This document shows positions 1 through 6,381 of a stretch of 11,986 nucleotides of DNA, piece by piece. The translations under genes were made by a program, and so were the position numbers. The stretch comes from a bacterium (GTDB taxonomy: Bacteria > Patescibacteriota > Microgenomatia > UBA1400 > RBG-16-45-19), in NCBI GenBank assembly GCA_003247275.1, contig QKAA01000085.1:1-11986 (forward strand), given 5' to 3'. Each line of letters starts with the position of its first letter. The first letter of the stretch is position 1. Below the pieces are notes generated by a model that worked only from the letters and a program-made list of their open reading frames with translations, was not told where the DNA came from and searched no databases.

Positions 1-283
1 GTAATGGGAAATGTCGATACGTAAAACCGACTTGATCACCGTAAGTAGCCACAACATCCTCAGCAATACCGGAATAAATTCTACATGCCGGACATTGAAG
101 GTCACTATATTCAACAATCTGAACTTGTGCTTGAGGATTACCCAACGTCCAGTCAGATGCGAGCACTTCGCCTACCGGTTTTTGCTGTTCACTTGTCGTT
201 ACCGCTGTGCTTGGATTGTTTGATCTCCACCACCAAACAAGTCCTGCCACCACTGCCAACCCAATAATAACTTTTTTCCACAT
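1..283 (-). CDS. DsbA-like thiol:disulfide oxidoreductase, N-terminal part (runs off left edge)
   Basis: The first 94 codons of a protein whose C-terminus lies outside the window. It opens with a short hydrophobic signal-anchor (about residues 5-19, ending in three Trp), then a polar linker rich in Ser, Asn and Gln. A thioredoxin-fold start follows: a GNPQAQVQIVEYSDLQCPAC stretch leads to the redox motif CPAC at residues 64-67, and RHFPL at 90-94 is typical of the Thioredoxin_4/DsbA class. By family knowledge it would form or shuffle disulfides in exported proteins outside the membrane. The cis-proline loop and the rest of the fold cannot be seen. An AAAGGA Shine-Dalgarno about 8 nt before the ATG at 283 supports the start and overlaps the TAA of the acylphosphatase gene upstream, 14 bp away, so the two are probably one operon. 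DsbA-like proteins of this kind usually work with a VKOR or DsbB partner; none is visible here. Confidence 0.88.
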   Translation of the reverse strand, partial: MWKKVIIGLAVVAGLVWWWRSNNPSTAVTTSEQQKPVGEVLASDWTLGNPQAQVQIVEYSDLQCPACRIYSGIAEDVVATYGDQVGFTYRHFPL

Positions 284-297
284 AACAAATATTTCCT

Positions 298-597
298 TTA
301 TATACTTAATAGATCTGATTTATCTTTGACTATTATAAACTCTTTATACTCTTTTACCGCCCCTTCGATTATCTCAACATGACGAACTTGAGATAGCATT
401 GTTCCCGTTTTACACCACTCGATAAATGTTTGAGAATCATGCTCTAAACCTTCAATTTCAATCAAGACGCTTTTATCGGCTTGATTGACAACATAGCCAG
501 TTAAATGCAGCGCTTGAGCTCGGCGTTTAGCTTCTTGACGAAAGCCTACGCCCTGAACCATGCCGGTAATAAGGAGAGTAGTATGAATAGGTGTCAT
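298..597 (-). CDS. acyP: Acylphosphatase
   Basis: A 99-residue protein of normal acylphosphatase length. The signature GMVQGVGFRQEAKRRA (residues 12-27) carries the phosphate-binding loop and catalytic Arg20. The second catalytic residue, Asn38 in GYVVNQADK, lies 18 positions later, the same spacing as Arg23/Asn41 in animal acylphosphatase. The enzyme hydrolyses acyl phosphates such as acetyl phosphate and carbamoyl phosphate in the cytoplasm. It is first in a probable operon with the DsbA-like gene, with no obvious functional link. There is no Shine-Dalgarno before the ATG. An upstream four-codon frame (ATG at 608, peptide MQII) ends in a TGA that overlaps this start as ATGA, which could allow translational coupling. 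The gene diverges from the peroxiredoxin gene across a 60-bp gap. Confidence 0.93.
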   Translation of the reverse strand: MTPIHTTLLITGMVQGVGFRQEAKRRAQALHLTGYVVNQADKSVLIEIEGLEHDSQTFIEWCKTGTMLSQVRHVEIIEGAVKEYKEFIIVKDKSDLLSI

Positions 598-612
598 ATA
601 ATTTGCATAAGG

Positions 613-624
613 TAATATACTATA
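613..624. promoter_or_regulatory. Overlapping divergent -10 elements for acyP and bcp
   Basis: The 60-bp gap between the divergent acylphosphatase and peroxiredoxin genes holds TATACT at 616-621 on the plus strand. On the minus strand it holds TATAGT (624-619) and TATATT (619-614). No convincing -35 box was found for either direction. The assignment rests on hexamer resemblance and position only. Confidence 0.4.
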
Positions 625-657
625 AATTAACTAGTAGTTAAACGAGGAATCATTAAT

Positions 658-1116
658 ATGTTAAGTCCTAATTCTCCTACTCCAAATTTTACGTGTCCTG
701 ATCAAACAGGCAAAATGCACCAGCTTTCTGATTATAAAGGATCCTGGCTATTTATTTACTTTTATCCCAAAGATCAAACCCCAGGATGTACTACTGAAGC
801 CTGCTCAATTAGAGATTCATATCAAGAATTAACAAAGTGCGTCAAAGTGTTAGGAGTCAGTCCCGATTCACAAGAGAGTCATCAAAAATTTATCAGTAAG
901 CACGACCTTCCATTTCCCCTCCTTGCCGATACCGACAAAAAAATGGTTAATGACTATCAGGTCTGGCAAAAAAAGAAATTCATGGGCAGAGAATATTTTG
1001 GCGTAGTTAGAACCTCATTTTTAATTGATCCCCAAGGGAAAATTGCCAAGATATACGAAAAAGTAAACCCTAAAAATCACGTTGACGAAATTCTTGCTGA
1101 TTTAAAGAAGCTCTAA
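658..1116 (+). CDS. bcp: Peroxiredoxin, Bcp/PrxQ type (thioredoxin-dependent thiol peroxidase)
   Basis: A 152-residue protein of typical Bcp length. The active-site segment YPKDQTPGCTTEACSIRD places the peroxidatic Cys at 44 and the resolving Cys at 49, matching Cys45/Cys50 in E. coli Bcp. Thr41, Pro42 and Arg118 (VVRTSFLID) complete the usual catalytic set. It reduces hydrogen peroxide and organic hydroperoxides in the cytoplasm using thioredoxin or a similar donor. GAGG at 644-647, ten bases before the ATG, supports the start, and TATACT at 616-621 is a plausible -10. Two tandem TAA stops end the gene. The ITP/XTP-ase gene follows 15 bp later in the same direction. Confidence 0.96.
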   Translation: MLSPNSPTPNFTCPDQTGKMHQLSDYKGSWLFIYFYPKDQTPGCTTEACSIRDSYQELTKCVKVLGVSPDSQESHQKFISKHDLPFPLLADTDKKMVNDYQVWQKKKFMGREYFGVVRTSFLIDPQGKIAKIYEKVNPKNHVDEILADLKKL

Positions 1117-1119
1117 TAA

Positions 1120-1125
1120 TACAAT
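1120..1125 (+). promoter_or_regulatory. -10-like TACAAT, 6 nt before the yjjX ATG
   Basis: TACAAT (5 of 6 bases match TATAAT) is followed by AAGCTC and then the ATG at 1132. No Shine-Dalgarno is present. The spacing would put the transcript start at or next to the A of the ATG, as in leaderless mRNAs. Confidence 0.5.
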
Positions 1126-1131
1126 AAGCTC

Positions 1132-1686
1132 ATGCCAAAAACTGCAAAGCCAAAAATAGTTGTGGTGGGAACCAAAAACCCAGTAAAAATTGCCGCCACC
1201 AGTCAAAGTTTTAGAAAAATTTGGCCCGATATAGACTGGCAAGTTATTGGAGAGTCAGTTGAATCAAACGTTTCTGCCCAACCTATGAGTCCAGAAGAAT
1301 CACTCAAAGGGGCTACAAATAGGGCGCTAGCGGCCCTTGATTCAAATAAACAAGCGAGCTTTGGCGTCGGCTTAGAAGGGGGACTCGAAAAGGTAAACGG
1401 CTATTGGTTCGATTGTGGTTGGTGCGTTGTTGTCGACAGACAGAAACGAAAAGGTGTTGCCACTTCTGCTCGCATTCCAACTCCAGAATCAATTATGCAG
1501 CACATTCGTGATGGCAAAGAACTAGGCGAAGCCATTGATCTCATATTCAACCGAAAGAATGCTAAACAAGCCGAAGGTCAATTTGGTCTTATGACTGACG
1601 GCGCCATAACTCGAACAGACGGCTACGTTCACGCTGTTTGCCTAGCTCTTTCCCGATTTCTTCACCCTGATCTTTTTGATAAGTAA
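1132..1686 (+). CDS. yjjX: Inosine/xanthosine triphosphatase (YjjX/NTPase_I-T family)
   Basis: A 184-residue house-cleaning NTPase. Family markers are the N-terminal VVVGTKNPVKIAA (residues 10-22), where GT-N-PVK forms the nucleotide/phosphate loop, then AQPMSPEES (49-57), GVGLEGGLE (78-86) and the C-terminal GLMTDGAITRTDGYVHAV (152-169). The family hydrolyses ITP and XTP, the deaminated purine nucleotides, to mono- or diphosphates so that they are not built into nucleic acids. The gene lies 15 bp after bcp. It may be co-transcribed with it and may also have its own leaderless promoter at 1120-1125. The last 45 nt overlap, tail to tail, the end of the MutY-like gene on the other strand. Both C-termini look complete, so the overlap appears genuine. 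Confidence 0.92.
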   Translation: MPKTAKPKIVVVGTKNPVKIAATSQSFRKIWPDIDWQVIGESVESNVSAQPMSPEESLKGATNRALAALDSNKQASFGVGLEGGLEKVNGYWFDCGWCVVVDRQKRKGVATSARIPTPESIMQHIRDGKELGEAIDLIFNRKNAKQAEGQFGLMTDGAITRTDGYVHAVCLALSRFLHPDLFDK

Positions 1687-2496
1687 TCCATCCTTTTCCA
1701 AACCCGCGATTGCTTTTTCTATTCGCTTTTCACTGTCAGGAAATTGACACTTCAATGATGTTAAGGTCGGCCAGACTCCCTGACTTTGCTGCTTAATAAT
1801 ATATCCTCTGACTTCACGAACTGAACCTTTGAGAGGCGATTGTTGAGTAAACTGTTTACTTTTTCTCGAAGGATTCGGCAAAACACTTTTCAAATGACTA
1901 CCATAATCCATGAGTGCGCTAAACCAGGTTCTCGGATCTTGATCTGCCAGAGATAATTCAATTAATGGCCAAATAACGACATCATCAACCGCTTCTTGAT
2001 CGGTAAAGAAATGATGAATCATTACAGTTCTCACATTTGTTTCAATCAGTGGCAAAGCTTGGTTGTAAGCAAATACACAAATAGCTCTAGCTGTATAATC
2101 TCCAATTCCCGGCAATAAAAGTAAATCATCATACGTGGTTGGGAATTGTTTAGTATCAGATTTCACCACAATTTCAGCTATTTTTTTAAGATAAAGTGCT
2201 CTTCGGTTATAGCCCAAACCCACCCAAAAAGATAATAATTCACTCATAGTTGCTTGGAACAATTCATCAACAGTGGGAAATCGCTTCATCCAAGCAATAT
2301 ATTTTTCAATCACTCTCGGAACCTGAGTTTGTTGCAGCATTAATTCAGACACACATATAGCATACGGGTCACTAGTTTGGCGCCACGGCAAATCATGCCG
2401 TCCCTCATGTTTCCAATATGAATAAACAGTATCTTGAAAATGTTGAATATCTTCCATTGATGGAAGCTGACTACGTTTGTATGTCCGTTGCTGCAT
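1642..2496 (-). CDS. mutY: MutY-like adenine DNA glycosylase, HhH-GPD superfamily, without Fe-S cluster
   Basis: A 284-residue protein from the ATG at 2496; an in-frame TTG at 2517 would add seven residues. I chose the ATG because GGAAG lies a few bases before it. The HhH-GPD core is clear: LPWR at 36-39, SELMLQQTQV at 50-59 with the MutY catalytic Glu (here Glu51), FWVGLGYNRRA, and the helix-hairpin-helix LPGIGDYTARA at 128-138. Two departures stand out. The position of the catalytic Asp (E. coli ILDGNV) reads LIETNV, so Glu152 replaces Asp. The four-Cys Fe-S loop is missing and is replaced by a basic LPNPSRKSK segment (206-214). The C-terminal NUDIX-like domain that recognises 8-oxoG is also absent; the tail resembles a small winged helix. 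MutY removes A opposite 8-oxoG; activity here is inferred. It overlaps truB by 26 bp and yjjX by 45 bp. Confidence 0.85.
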   Translation of the reverse strand: MQQRTYKRSQLPSMEDIQHFQDTVYSYWKHEGRHDLPWRQTSDPYAICVSELMLQQTQVPRVIEKYIAWMKRFPTVDELFQATMSELLSFWVGLGYNRRALYLKKIAEIVVKSDTKQFPTTYDDLLLLPGIGDYTARAICVFAYNQALPLIETNVRTVMIHHFFTDQEAVDDVVIWPLIELSLADQDPRTWFSALMDYGSHLKSVLPNPSRKSKQFTQQSPLKGSVREVRGYIIKQQSQGVWPTLTSLKCQFPDSEKRIEKAIAGLEKDGLLIKKIRVKKSGKS

Positions 2497-3145
2497 GTGT
2501 CTTCCAAAAGTTTTCAAATTCCGCCAAAGTCATACTCTCTGACAATCGATAATCACCAACTCGTGTTCTTGTCAGAGCCGATAAATATCCTCCAACACCT
2601 AAATCTTTTCCAATGTCCCGAGCCAACGATCGAATATAGACACCCTTACCACAATCAACATCGATTGTTAACTTCGGCCAAGAAAAATCGACCACTTTAA
2701 TTGAATGAATTACTACTTCTCTCGGATCCATTGTTACCTGAATCCCTTTGCGAGCTAATTCGTATGCCTTTTTACCCTTCATTTTGATCGCGCTATATTG
2801 GGGAGGAACCTGCATCAATGTACCCACATATGAACCAACAATCTGAGTAATCTTTTTAGCATCCAAACCATCACTCTCATTTTTTGCTGGAGTAATTTCT
2901 CCCTCTTGGTCATCAGTTGAACTGATTGCCCCCAATGTAATTTCCGCTCGATATTCTTTATCGTGCTGGATTAATTGCGTCAATTTTTTGGTAGATTCTC
3001 TTCCGATGGCTACCACTAATACCCCAGTTGCAGCTGGATCCAGTGTACCTGCGTGTCCCACTTTCTTAATCTTAGTGATTCGCCTAACTTGATAAATAAC
3101 ATCATGCGAAGTTACACCAAAAGGCTTATTAATAGCAACAATCAT
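2471..3145 (-). CDS. truB: tRNA pseudouridine(55) synthase TruB
   Basis: A 224-residue TruB. The catalytic loop GHAGTLDPAATGVLVVAIGR carries the nucleophile Asp36. Further markers are the N-terminal INKPFGVTSHDV, PPQYSAIKMKGKKAYELAR (residues about 113-131) and GVYIRSLARDIG (about 168-179). TruB converts U55 in the T-loop of tRNAs to pseudouridine. The protein is about 90 residues shorter than E. coli TruB and has no C-terminal PUA domain; the catalytic domain is complete. It starts 9 bp after the beta-propeller stop. No Shine-Dalgarno precedes the ATG, but TAGACT lies exactly 6 nt upstream. The last 26 bp overlap the start of the MutY-like gene, so the two are probably translationally linked. 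Confidence 0.95.
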   Translation of the reverse strand: MIVAINKPFGVTSHDVIYQVRRITKIKKVGHAGTLDPAATGVLVVAIGRESTKKLTQLIQHDKEYRAEITLGAISSTDDQEGEITPAKNESDGLDAKKITQIVGSYVGTLMQVPPQYSAIKMKGKKAYELARKGIQVTMDPREVVIHSIKVVDFSWPKLTIDVDCGKGVYIRSLARDIGKDLGVGGYLSALTRTRVGDYRLSESMTLAEFENFWKTHAATDIQT

Positions 3146-3151
3146 GCAAAT

Positions 3152-3157
3152 AGTCTA
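3152..3157 (-). promoter_or_regulatory. Extended -10-like TGG-TAGACT, 6 nt before the truB ATG
   Basis: On the minus strand, TGG TAGACT ATTTGC ATG. The hexamer matches TATAAT at 4 of 6 positions, has a TGn extension, and overlaps the TAG stop of the beta-propeller gene. No Shine-Dalgarno is visible for truB. Confidence 0.4.
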
Positions 3158-5188
3158 CCATTCAAGCGAGCGTACAGTTTCCCAATTCGTCTCATCAATA
3201 ATGGTTATTTCATTCCGACCGATTAAATAGAGGTTGTCATTTATATACACTGCTCTATTAATCTGATTGTCAGCCACAGTTTTTTCCAACGAAAATTCAT
3301 CATTTTTGTAGCTGAAAATATAGCCACCACTACTTGTCGGAATGAAAAATATCTCATGATCTTTATCCTGCAAAAACGCGTGATGAGTATTTTGAATATC
3401 ACTCCAATAATCAGAAATCAGGTACGTATCAAGTTCTGCAGGTGCAGATGGATTTGATACATCAAATAAGGAAATCTTAACCTTGCTGTCTTCTCTCCCC
3501 ACACCTAATAAAATATGTTCACGCAGTGGATGAAGATACGAAGAAAAACCAGGAATCTTTAACTCGCCCGTAACCTCAGGCTGTTCCGGATTAGCCAAAT
3601 TAATTGAATAAAGTGGATCAGTTTCTCTGAAAGTAACCACATAACCACGATCACCCATAAATCGCACCGCATAAATCCGTTCATCCTTTCCCAAATCAAT
3701 CACCGAGCCAACTTGTTTCATTGATTCGTCTAACACATAAACATCATTGGCACTTTCAGAACTTCCTAAACCTCGGCCGCCAACTGTTGTTGCTATCCTC
3801 AAGTGATCTTGATATTCATCCAGCGAAAACTGATTAAGTGGTCGACCTGGAATTGATCCATGAGAAGCAATTTCTAATGAATCGAGTGGGATTTTGCTCA
3901 CCGTCGTTTGTTCCAACTCCCGCTTGTTTTCATTAGCATAAGCATCCAACGCATTAGTCAGCTCTGTCTGCCACTTCATTCGGTCATCATCAGTCAAGCC
4001 ATTTTGGTAGCTATTCAGTATTTGCTGAATTTCAACATTTTTAGCTGCTTGGCTAATATCAAGAGCTAATGTTTTAACCAAGCGTCCTTTCATTTCTTCA
4101 GAAATGAGTGTTGTTTGTGGATCAAGCAAAACCTCAGCTAATATTTCGGACTCTGACTGAGTTTTTGTGAAGGTCAGGTAAACCGCATTGTCAGATACAT
4201 ATACTACGCTTTGATTCAGCGATCCCACTAATGTAGTTGATTTCAAAACCTCGCCGTTTTTTGGATTGATACGGGAAATTGTATACGTCGTATCAATAGC
4301 GATATCACTGCTTGGATACCACACGTCTGTGCAAGCAATTGAGGTCGAAACTTCGCCAACTTTCCATAGCGGTAGTGGACAAGGAGATCCCTCATAAACC
4401 CCTAAATTGGTGACCAAAATAATTTCGCCATTAACCAACCGTGCCGTTTGAATCTGTCTATTACCCTCTAACTCATATTTCCACAGTTCTTGTGGATTTC
4501 GTGGATCAGTAATATCAAATCCAGTAATCTCTTGATTGCCAAAAATAACTAATTCCGAGTCAGTTAGCAACAACGTTCCATTTGCATCAATGGAACCAAT
4601 TTTTGCTGCCGTTTCCACCGGCAGAGCATTCACAACGTCTGTCGTCACCACATTTCTCTCGATCATCGAAGGTGAGGGGGCAATTCCAATTGCTTGATCC
4701 ACCATCGGCATGACTCGTTCGTAATAGAACATCTCTTCAGAGGAAATAAACAATTGTTTGCCATTAGTTTTAACAATATCGGGTTCATCAATTCCAGCCA
4801 CTTGAACATTCGTTTCTGAGTATCTGTCAACAGTACTGCCTGCCCCAACTGCGTTATCTACCGAATCGACTGCCATGGATAATTCTGCCGGCATTGCCTC
4901 CATCATCGTCTTGGCGCCGACAAAGCCATAACCATTTAATCCTTGAGAAGCAATAATCCGATCTCGAAACTCAGATTCTGTCTGAAATTGAGCAAAAGTA
5001 ATTCCGTCTCCTGATAAAGGTGACCCTACAGACGACTTTTGAGAAAACCACACGACAAATGACACCAACAAACAGATAAACCAAGAACCAGCCACTAAGC
5101 CAAAGGCCCAATACAAATTCTTATTTTTCGGGGTAACTAAACCCTCTTCGTTTTCAAATGGTTCTGACTGTGAAGAAAGTTTTAACAT
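3155..5188 (-). CDS. Membrane-anchored beta-propeller domain protein (PF09826-type)
   Basis: A 677-residue protein from the ATG at 5188; a TTG at 5209 would add seven residues but lies upstream of the likely transcript start. A charged cytoplasmic tail (1-24) precedes one transmembrane segment (about 25-48, LYWAFGLVAGSWFICLLV...), so the bulk should be outside the cell. The stretch YSETNVQVAGIDEPDIVKTN (about 123-142) is the hallmark of the secreted C-terminal beta-propeller family distantly related to WD-40. Repeated blade-like strands follow, such as ITGFDITDPRNPQELWKYE and ISLFDVSNPSAPAELDTYL. An alpha-helical acidic insertion lies in the middle (roughly 355-435), between blades. Function in the family is unknown; an extracellular binding or scaffolding role is inference. 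It is first in a run with truB and the MutY-like gene. Confidence 0.88.
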   Translation of the reverse strand: MLKLSSQSEPFENEEGLVTPKNKNLYWAFGLVAGSWFICLLVSFVVWFSQKSSVGSPLSGDGITFAQFQTESEFRDRIIASQGLNGYGFVGAKTMMEAMPAELSMAVDSVDNAVGAGSTVDRYSETNVQVAGIDEPDIVKTNGKQLFISSEEMFYYERVMPMVDQAIGIAPSPSMIERNVVTTDVVNALPVETAAKIGSIDANGTLLLTDSELVIFGNQEITGFDITDPRNPQELWKYELEGNRQIQTARLVNGEIILVTNLGVYEGSPCPLPLWKVGEVSTSIACTDVWYPSSDIAIDTTYTISRINPKNGEVLKSTTLVGSLNQSVVYVSDNAVYLTFTKTQSESEILAEVLLDPQTTLISEEMKGRLVKTLALDISQAAKNVEIQQILNSYQNGLTDDDRMKWQTELTNALDAYANENKRELEQTTVSKIPLDSLEIASHGSIPGRPLNQFSLDEYQDHLRIATTVGGRGLGSSESANDVYVLDESMKQVGSVIDLGKDERIYAVRFMGDRGYVVTFRETDPLYSINLANPEQPEVTGELKIPGFSSYLHPLREHILLGVGREDSKVKISLFDVSNPSAPAELDTYLISDYWSDIQNTHHAFLQDKDHEIFFIPTSSGGYIFSYKNDEFSLEKTVADNQINRAVYINDNLYLIGRNEITIIDETNWETVRSLEW

Positions 5189-5193
5189 ATAAT
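5164..5193 (+). promoter_or_regulatory. Promoter for the EamA gene (CTGACT-18-TATAAT)
   Basis: A perfect -10 TATAAT at 5188-5193 lies 18 bp after CTGACT (5164-5169; 4 of 6 match TTGACA). A start near 5200 would give a leader of about 30 nt that includes the AAGGAG ribosome site. The promoter lies within the start of the divergent beta-propeller gene. Confidence 0.55.
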
Positions 5194-5194
5194 C

Positions 5195-5200
5195 AGTATA
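5195..5200 (-). promoter_or_regulatory. -10-like TATACT, 6 nt before the beta-propeller ATG
   Basis: On the minus strand, TATACT GATTAT ATG, with no Shine-Dalgarno. The hexamer matches TATAAT at 5 of 6 positions and sits one base from the opposite-facing TATAAT of the EamA promoter. Confidence 0.5.
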
Positions 5201-5229
5201 CAGTAACAAGATAAGTGAAGGAGATTTTC

Positions 5230-5652
5230 ATGGGTTGGATAGTATTCGCTTTTTTATCAGCTATTTTTGCCGCCCTAACCTCAATTTTAGCTAAAATTGG
5301 CATTAAGGACGTAAACAGCAACTTAGCCACAGCTATCAGAACTACGGTCATTTTACTATTCTCTTGGGGAATTGTTTTTGCTCAAGGCCTACTGCCCAAA
5401 ATTTCAACCTTACCTAAAAACACCTGGATATTCCTCGTTCTTTCAGGAATTGCCACAGGTTTATCTTGGCTTTTCTATTTCCGCGCCCTTCAACTAGGTG
5501 AGGCCTCGAAAGTTGTCCCTATCGACAAATTAAGCTTGGTTTTAACAATTATTTTGGCCGGCATCTTTCTTCATGAAAAAATCACTCTACCCATTTTATT
5601 TGGTTCAGTTCTCATGACTGCCGGCGCTTTAATCATCGCCCTGGTAAAATAG
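5230..5652 (+). CDS. EamA-domain membrane transporter, single-domain (DMT superfamily)
   Basis: A 140-residue hydrophobic protein with five predicted membrane segments and a single EamA unit, rather than the usual ten-segment double unit. Markers include the N-terminal FLSAIFAALTSILAKIGIK, the SNLATAIRTTVIL segment, LSWLFYFRALQLGEASKVVP, and DKLSLVLTIILAGIFLHEK before the last helix. These match the small bacterial/archaeal transporter group of the drug/metabolite transporter superfamily, which presumably act as dimers. The substrate is unknown. An in-frame GTG at 5215 is possible, but AAGGAG at 5218-5223, six bases before the ATG at 5230, decides the start. The gene diverges from the beta-propeller gene and is followed 5 bp later by the pseudouridine synthase. 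Confidence 0.93.
   Translation: MGWIVFAFLSAIFAALTSILAKIGIKDVNSNLATAIRTTVILLFSWGIVFAQGLLPKISTLPKNTWIFLVLSGIATGLSWLFYFRALQLGEASKVVPIDKLSLVLTIILAGIFLHEKITLPILFGSVLMTAGALIIALVK
5645..5650 (+). promoter_or_regulatory. Extended -10-like TGG-TAAAAT, 7 nt before the rluB-type ATG
   Basis: TGG TAAAAT AGCCCTC ATG. The hexamer matches TATAAT at 5 of 6 positions, has a TGn extension, and its last T is the first base of the EamA stop codon. The downstream gene has no Shine-Dalgarno. Confidence 0.45.
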
Positions 5653-5657
5653 CCCTC

Positions 5658-6377
5658 ATGGAACGATTACAAAAATTCTTAGCTCATCAAGGTATTGGCT
5701 CCCGTCGTGCCGTTGAGAAGATGATTGCCGCTGGCAGAATCTCAGTAAACAAAAAAATAATTATCAACCAAGGCGTTAAAATTGACCCAACAACAGACAG
5801 AGTTACTGTCGATGGTAAAGTAATAAAGCCAAAAGAGAAATACGAGTACATCTGGTTAAATAAACCACCTGAAGTATTGTCAGCCGCTTCTTCAAAAACT
5901 GGTGAATTGACCGTCGTCGATTTAGTCGACTCAGATAATCGGCTCTATCCCGTCGGTCGTTTAGACAAAGATTCTCAAGGATTGCTCCTGCTGACCAACG
6001 ATGGCGAATTAACCCATCGACTAACTCATCCCAAATATCACATTCCCAAAACCTATGAAGTGTTTGTTTCAGGCAAAATTACCACAAAAAAAATAGAACG
6101 ACTTCAAACAGGCATCAAATTGTCAGAAGGTATGACTCAGCCAGCAGAAGTGGAAATCATTGAACAAAACGAGACGGGGACTTGGTTAGAATTTGTACTG
6201 CATGAAGGTAAGCATCGTCAAATCCGCCGCATGTGTGCCACCGTTGATCTCCATGTTATTGACTTAATCAGAGTTAAATTCGGACCTGTTGAAATTAAAA
6301 ATCTTAAGTTGGGCAAATCTCGTTCCGCTACTTCAGCAGAAATCAGCACATTGTATAAACTCGTTAAGTTACAGTAA
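5658..6377 (+). CDS. rRNA pseudouridine synthase, RsuA/RluB/E/F family
   Basis: A 239-residue enzyme with an N-terminal S4 RNA-binding domain (about 1-60, MERLQKFLAHQGIGSRRAVE) followed by the catalytic domain. The active-site segment is YPVGRLDKDSQGLLLLTNDG (97-116) with nucleophile Asp103, and the family motif EGKHRQIRRM lies at 183-192. The family isomerises a specific uridine in rRNA; RluB modifies 23S rRNA and RsuA 16S rRNA. The target cannot be told from sequence alone, although the overall length and the S4-plus-catalytic layout are most like RluB. It follows the EamA gene by 5 bp, without a Shine-Dalgarno. It converges on the TPM-domain gene with only 4 bp between the stops, leaving no room for a conventional terminator there. 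Confidence 0.95.
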   Translation: MERLQKFLAHQGIGSRRAVEKMIAAGRISVNKKIIINQGVKIDPTTDRVTVDGKVIKPKEKYEYIWLNKPPEVLSAASSKTGELTVVDLVDSDNRLYPVGRLDKDSQGLLLLTNDGELTHRLTHPKYHIPKTYEVFVSGKITTKKIERLQTGIKLSEGMTQPAEVEIIEQNETGTWLEFVLHEGKHRQIRRMCATVDLHVIDLIRVKFGPVEIKNLKLGKSRSATSAEISTLYKLVKLQ

Positions 6378-6381
6378 CTAC

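Noticed and set aside
11..267. Two plus-strand open frames at the left edge
   Set aside because: They are antisense shadows of the DsbA-like gene, whose CPAC motif and Shine-Dalgarno are clear on the minus strand.
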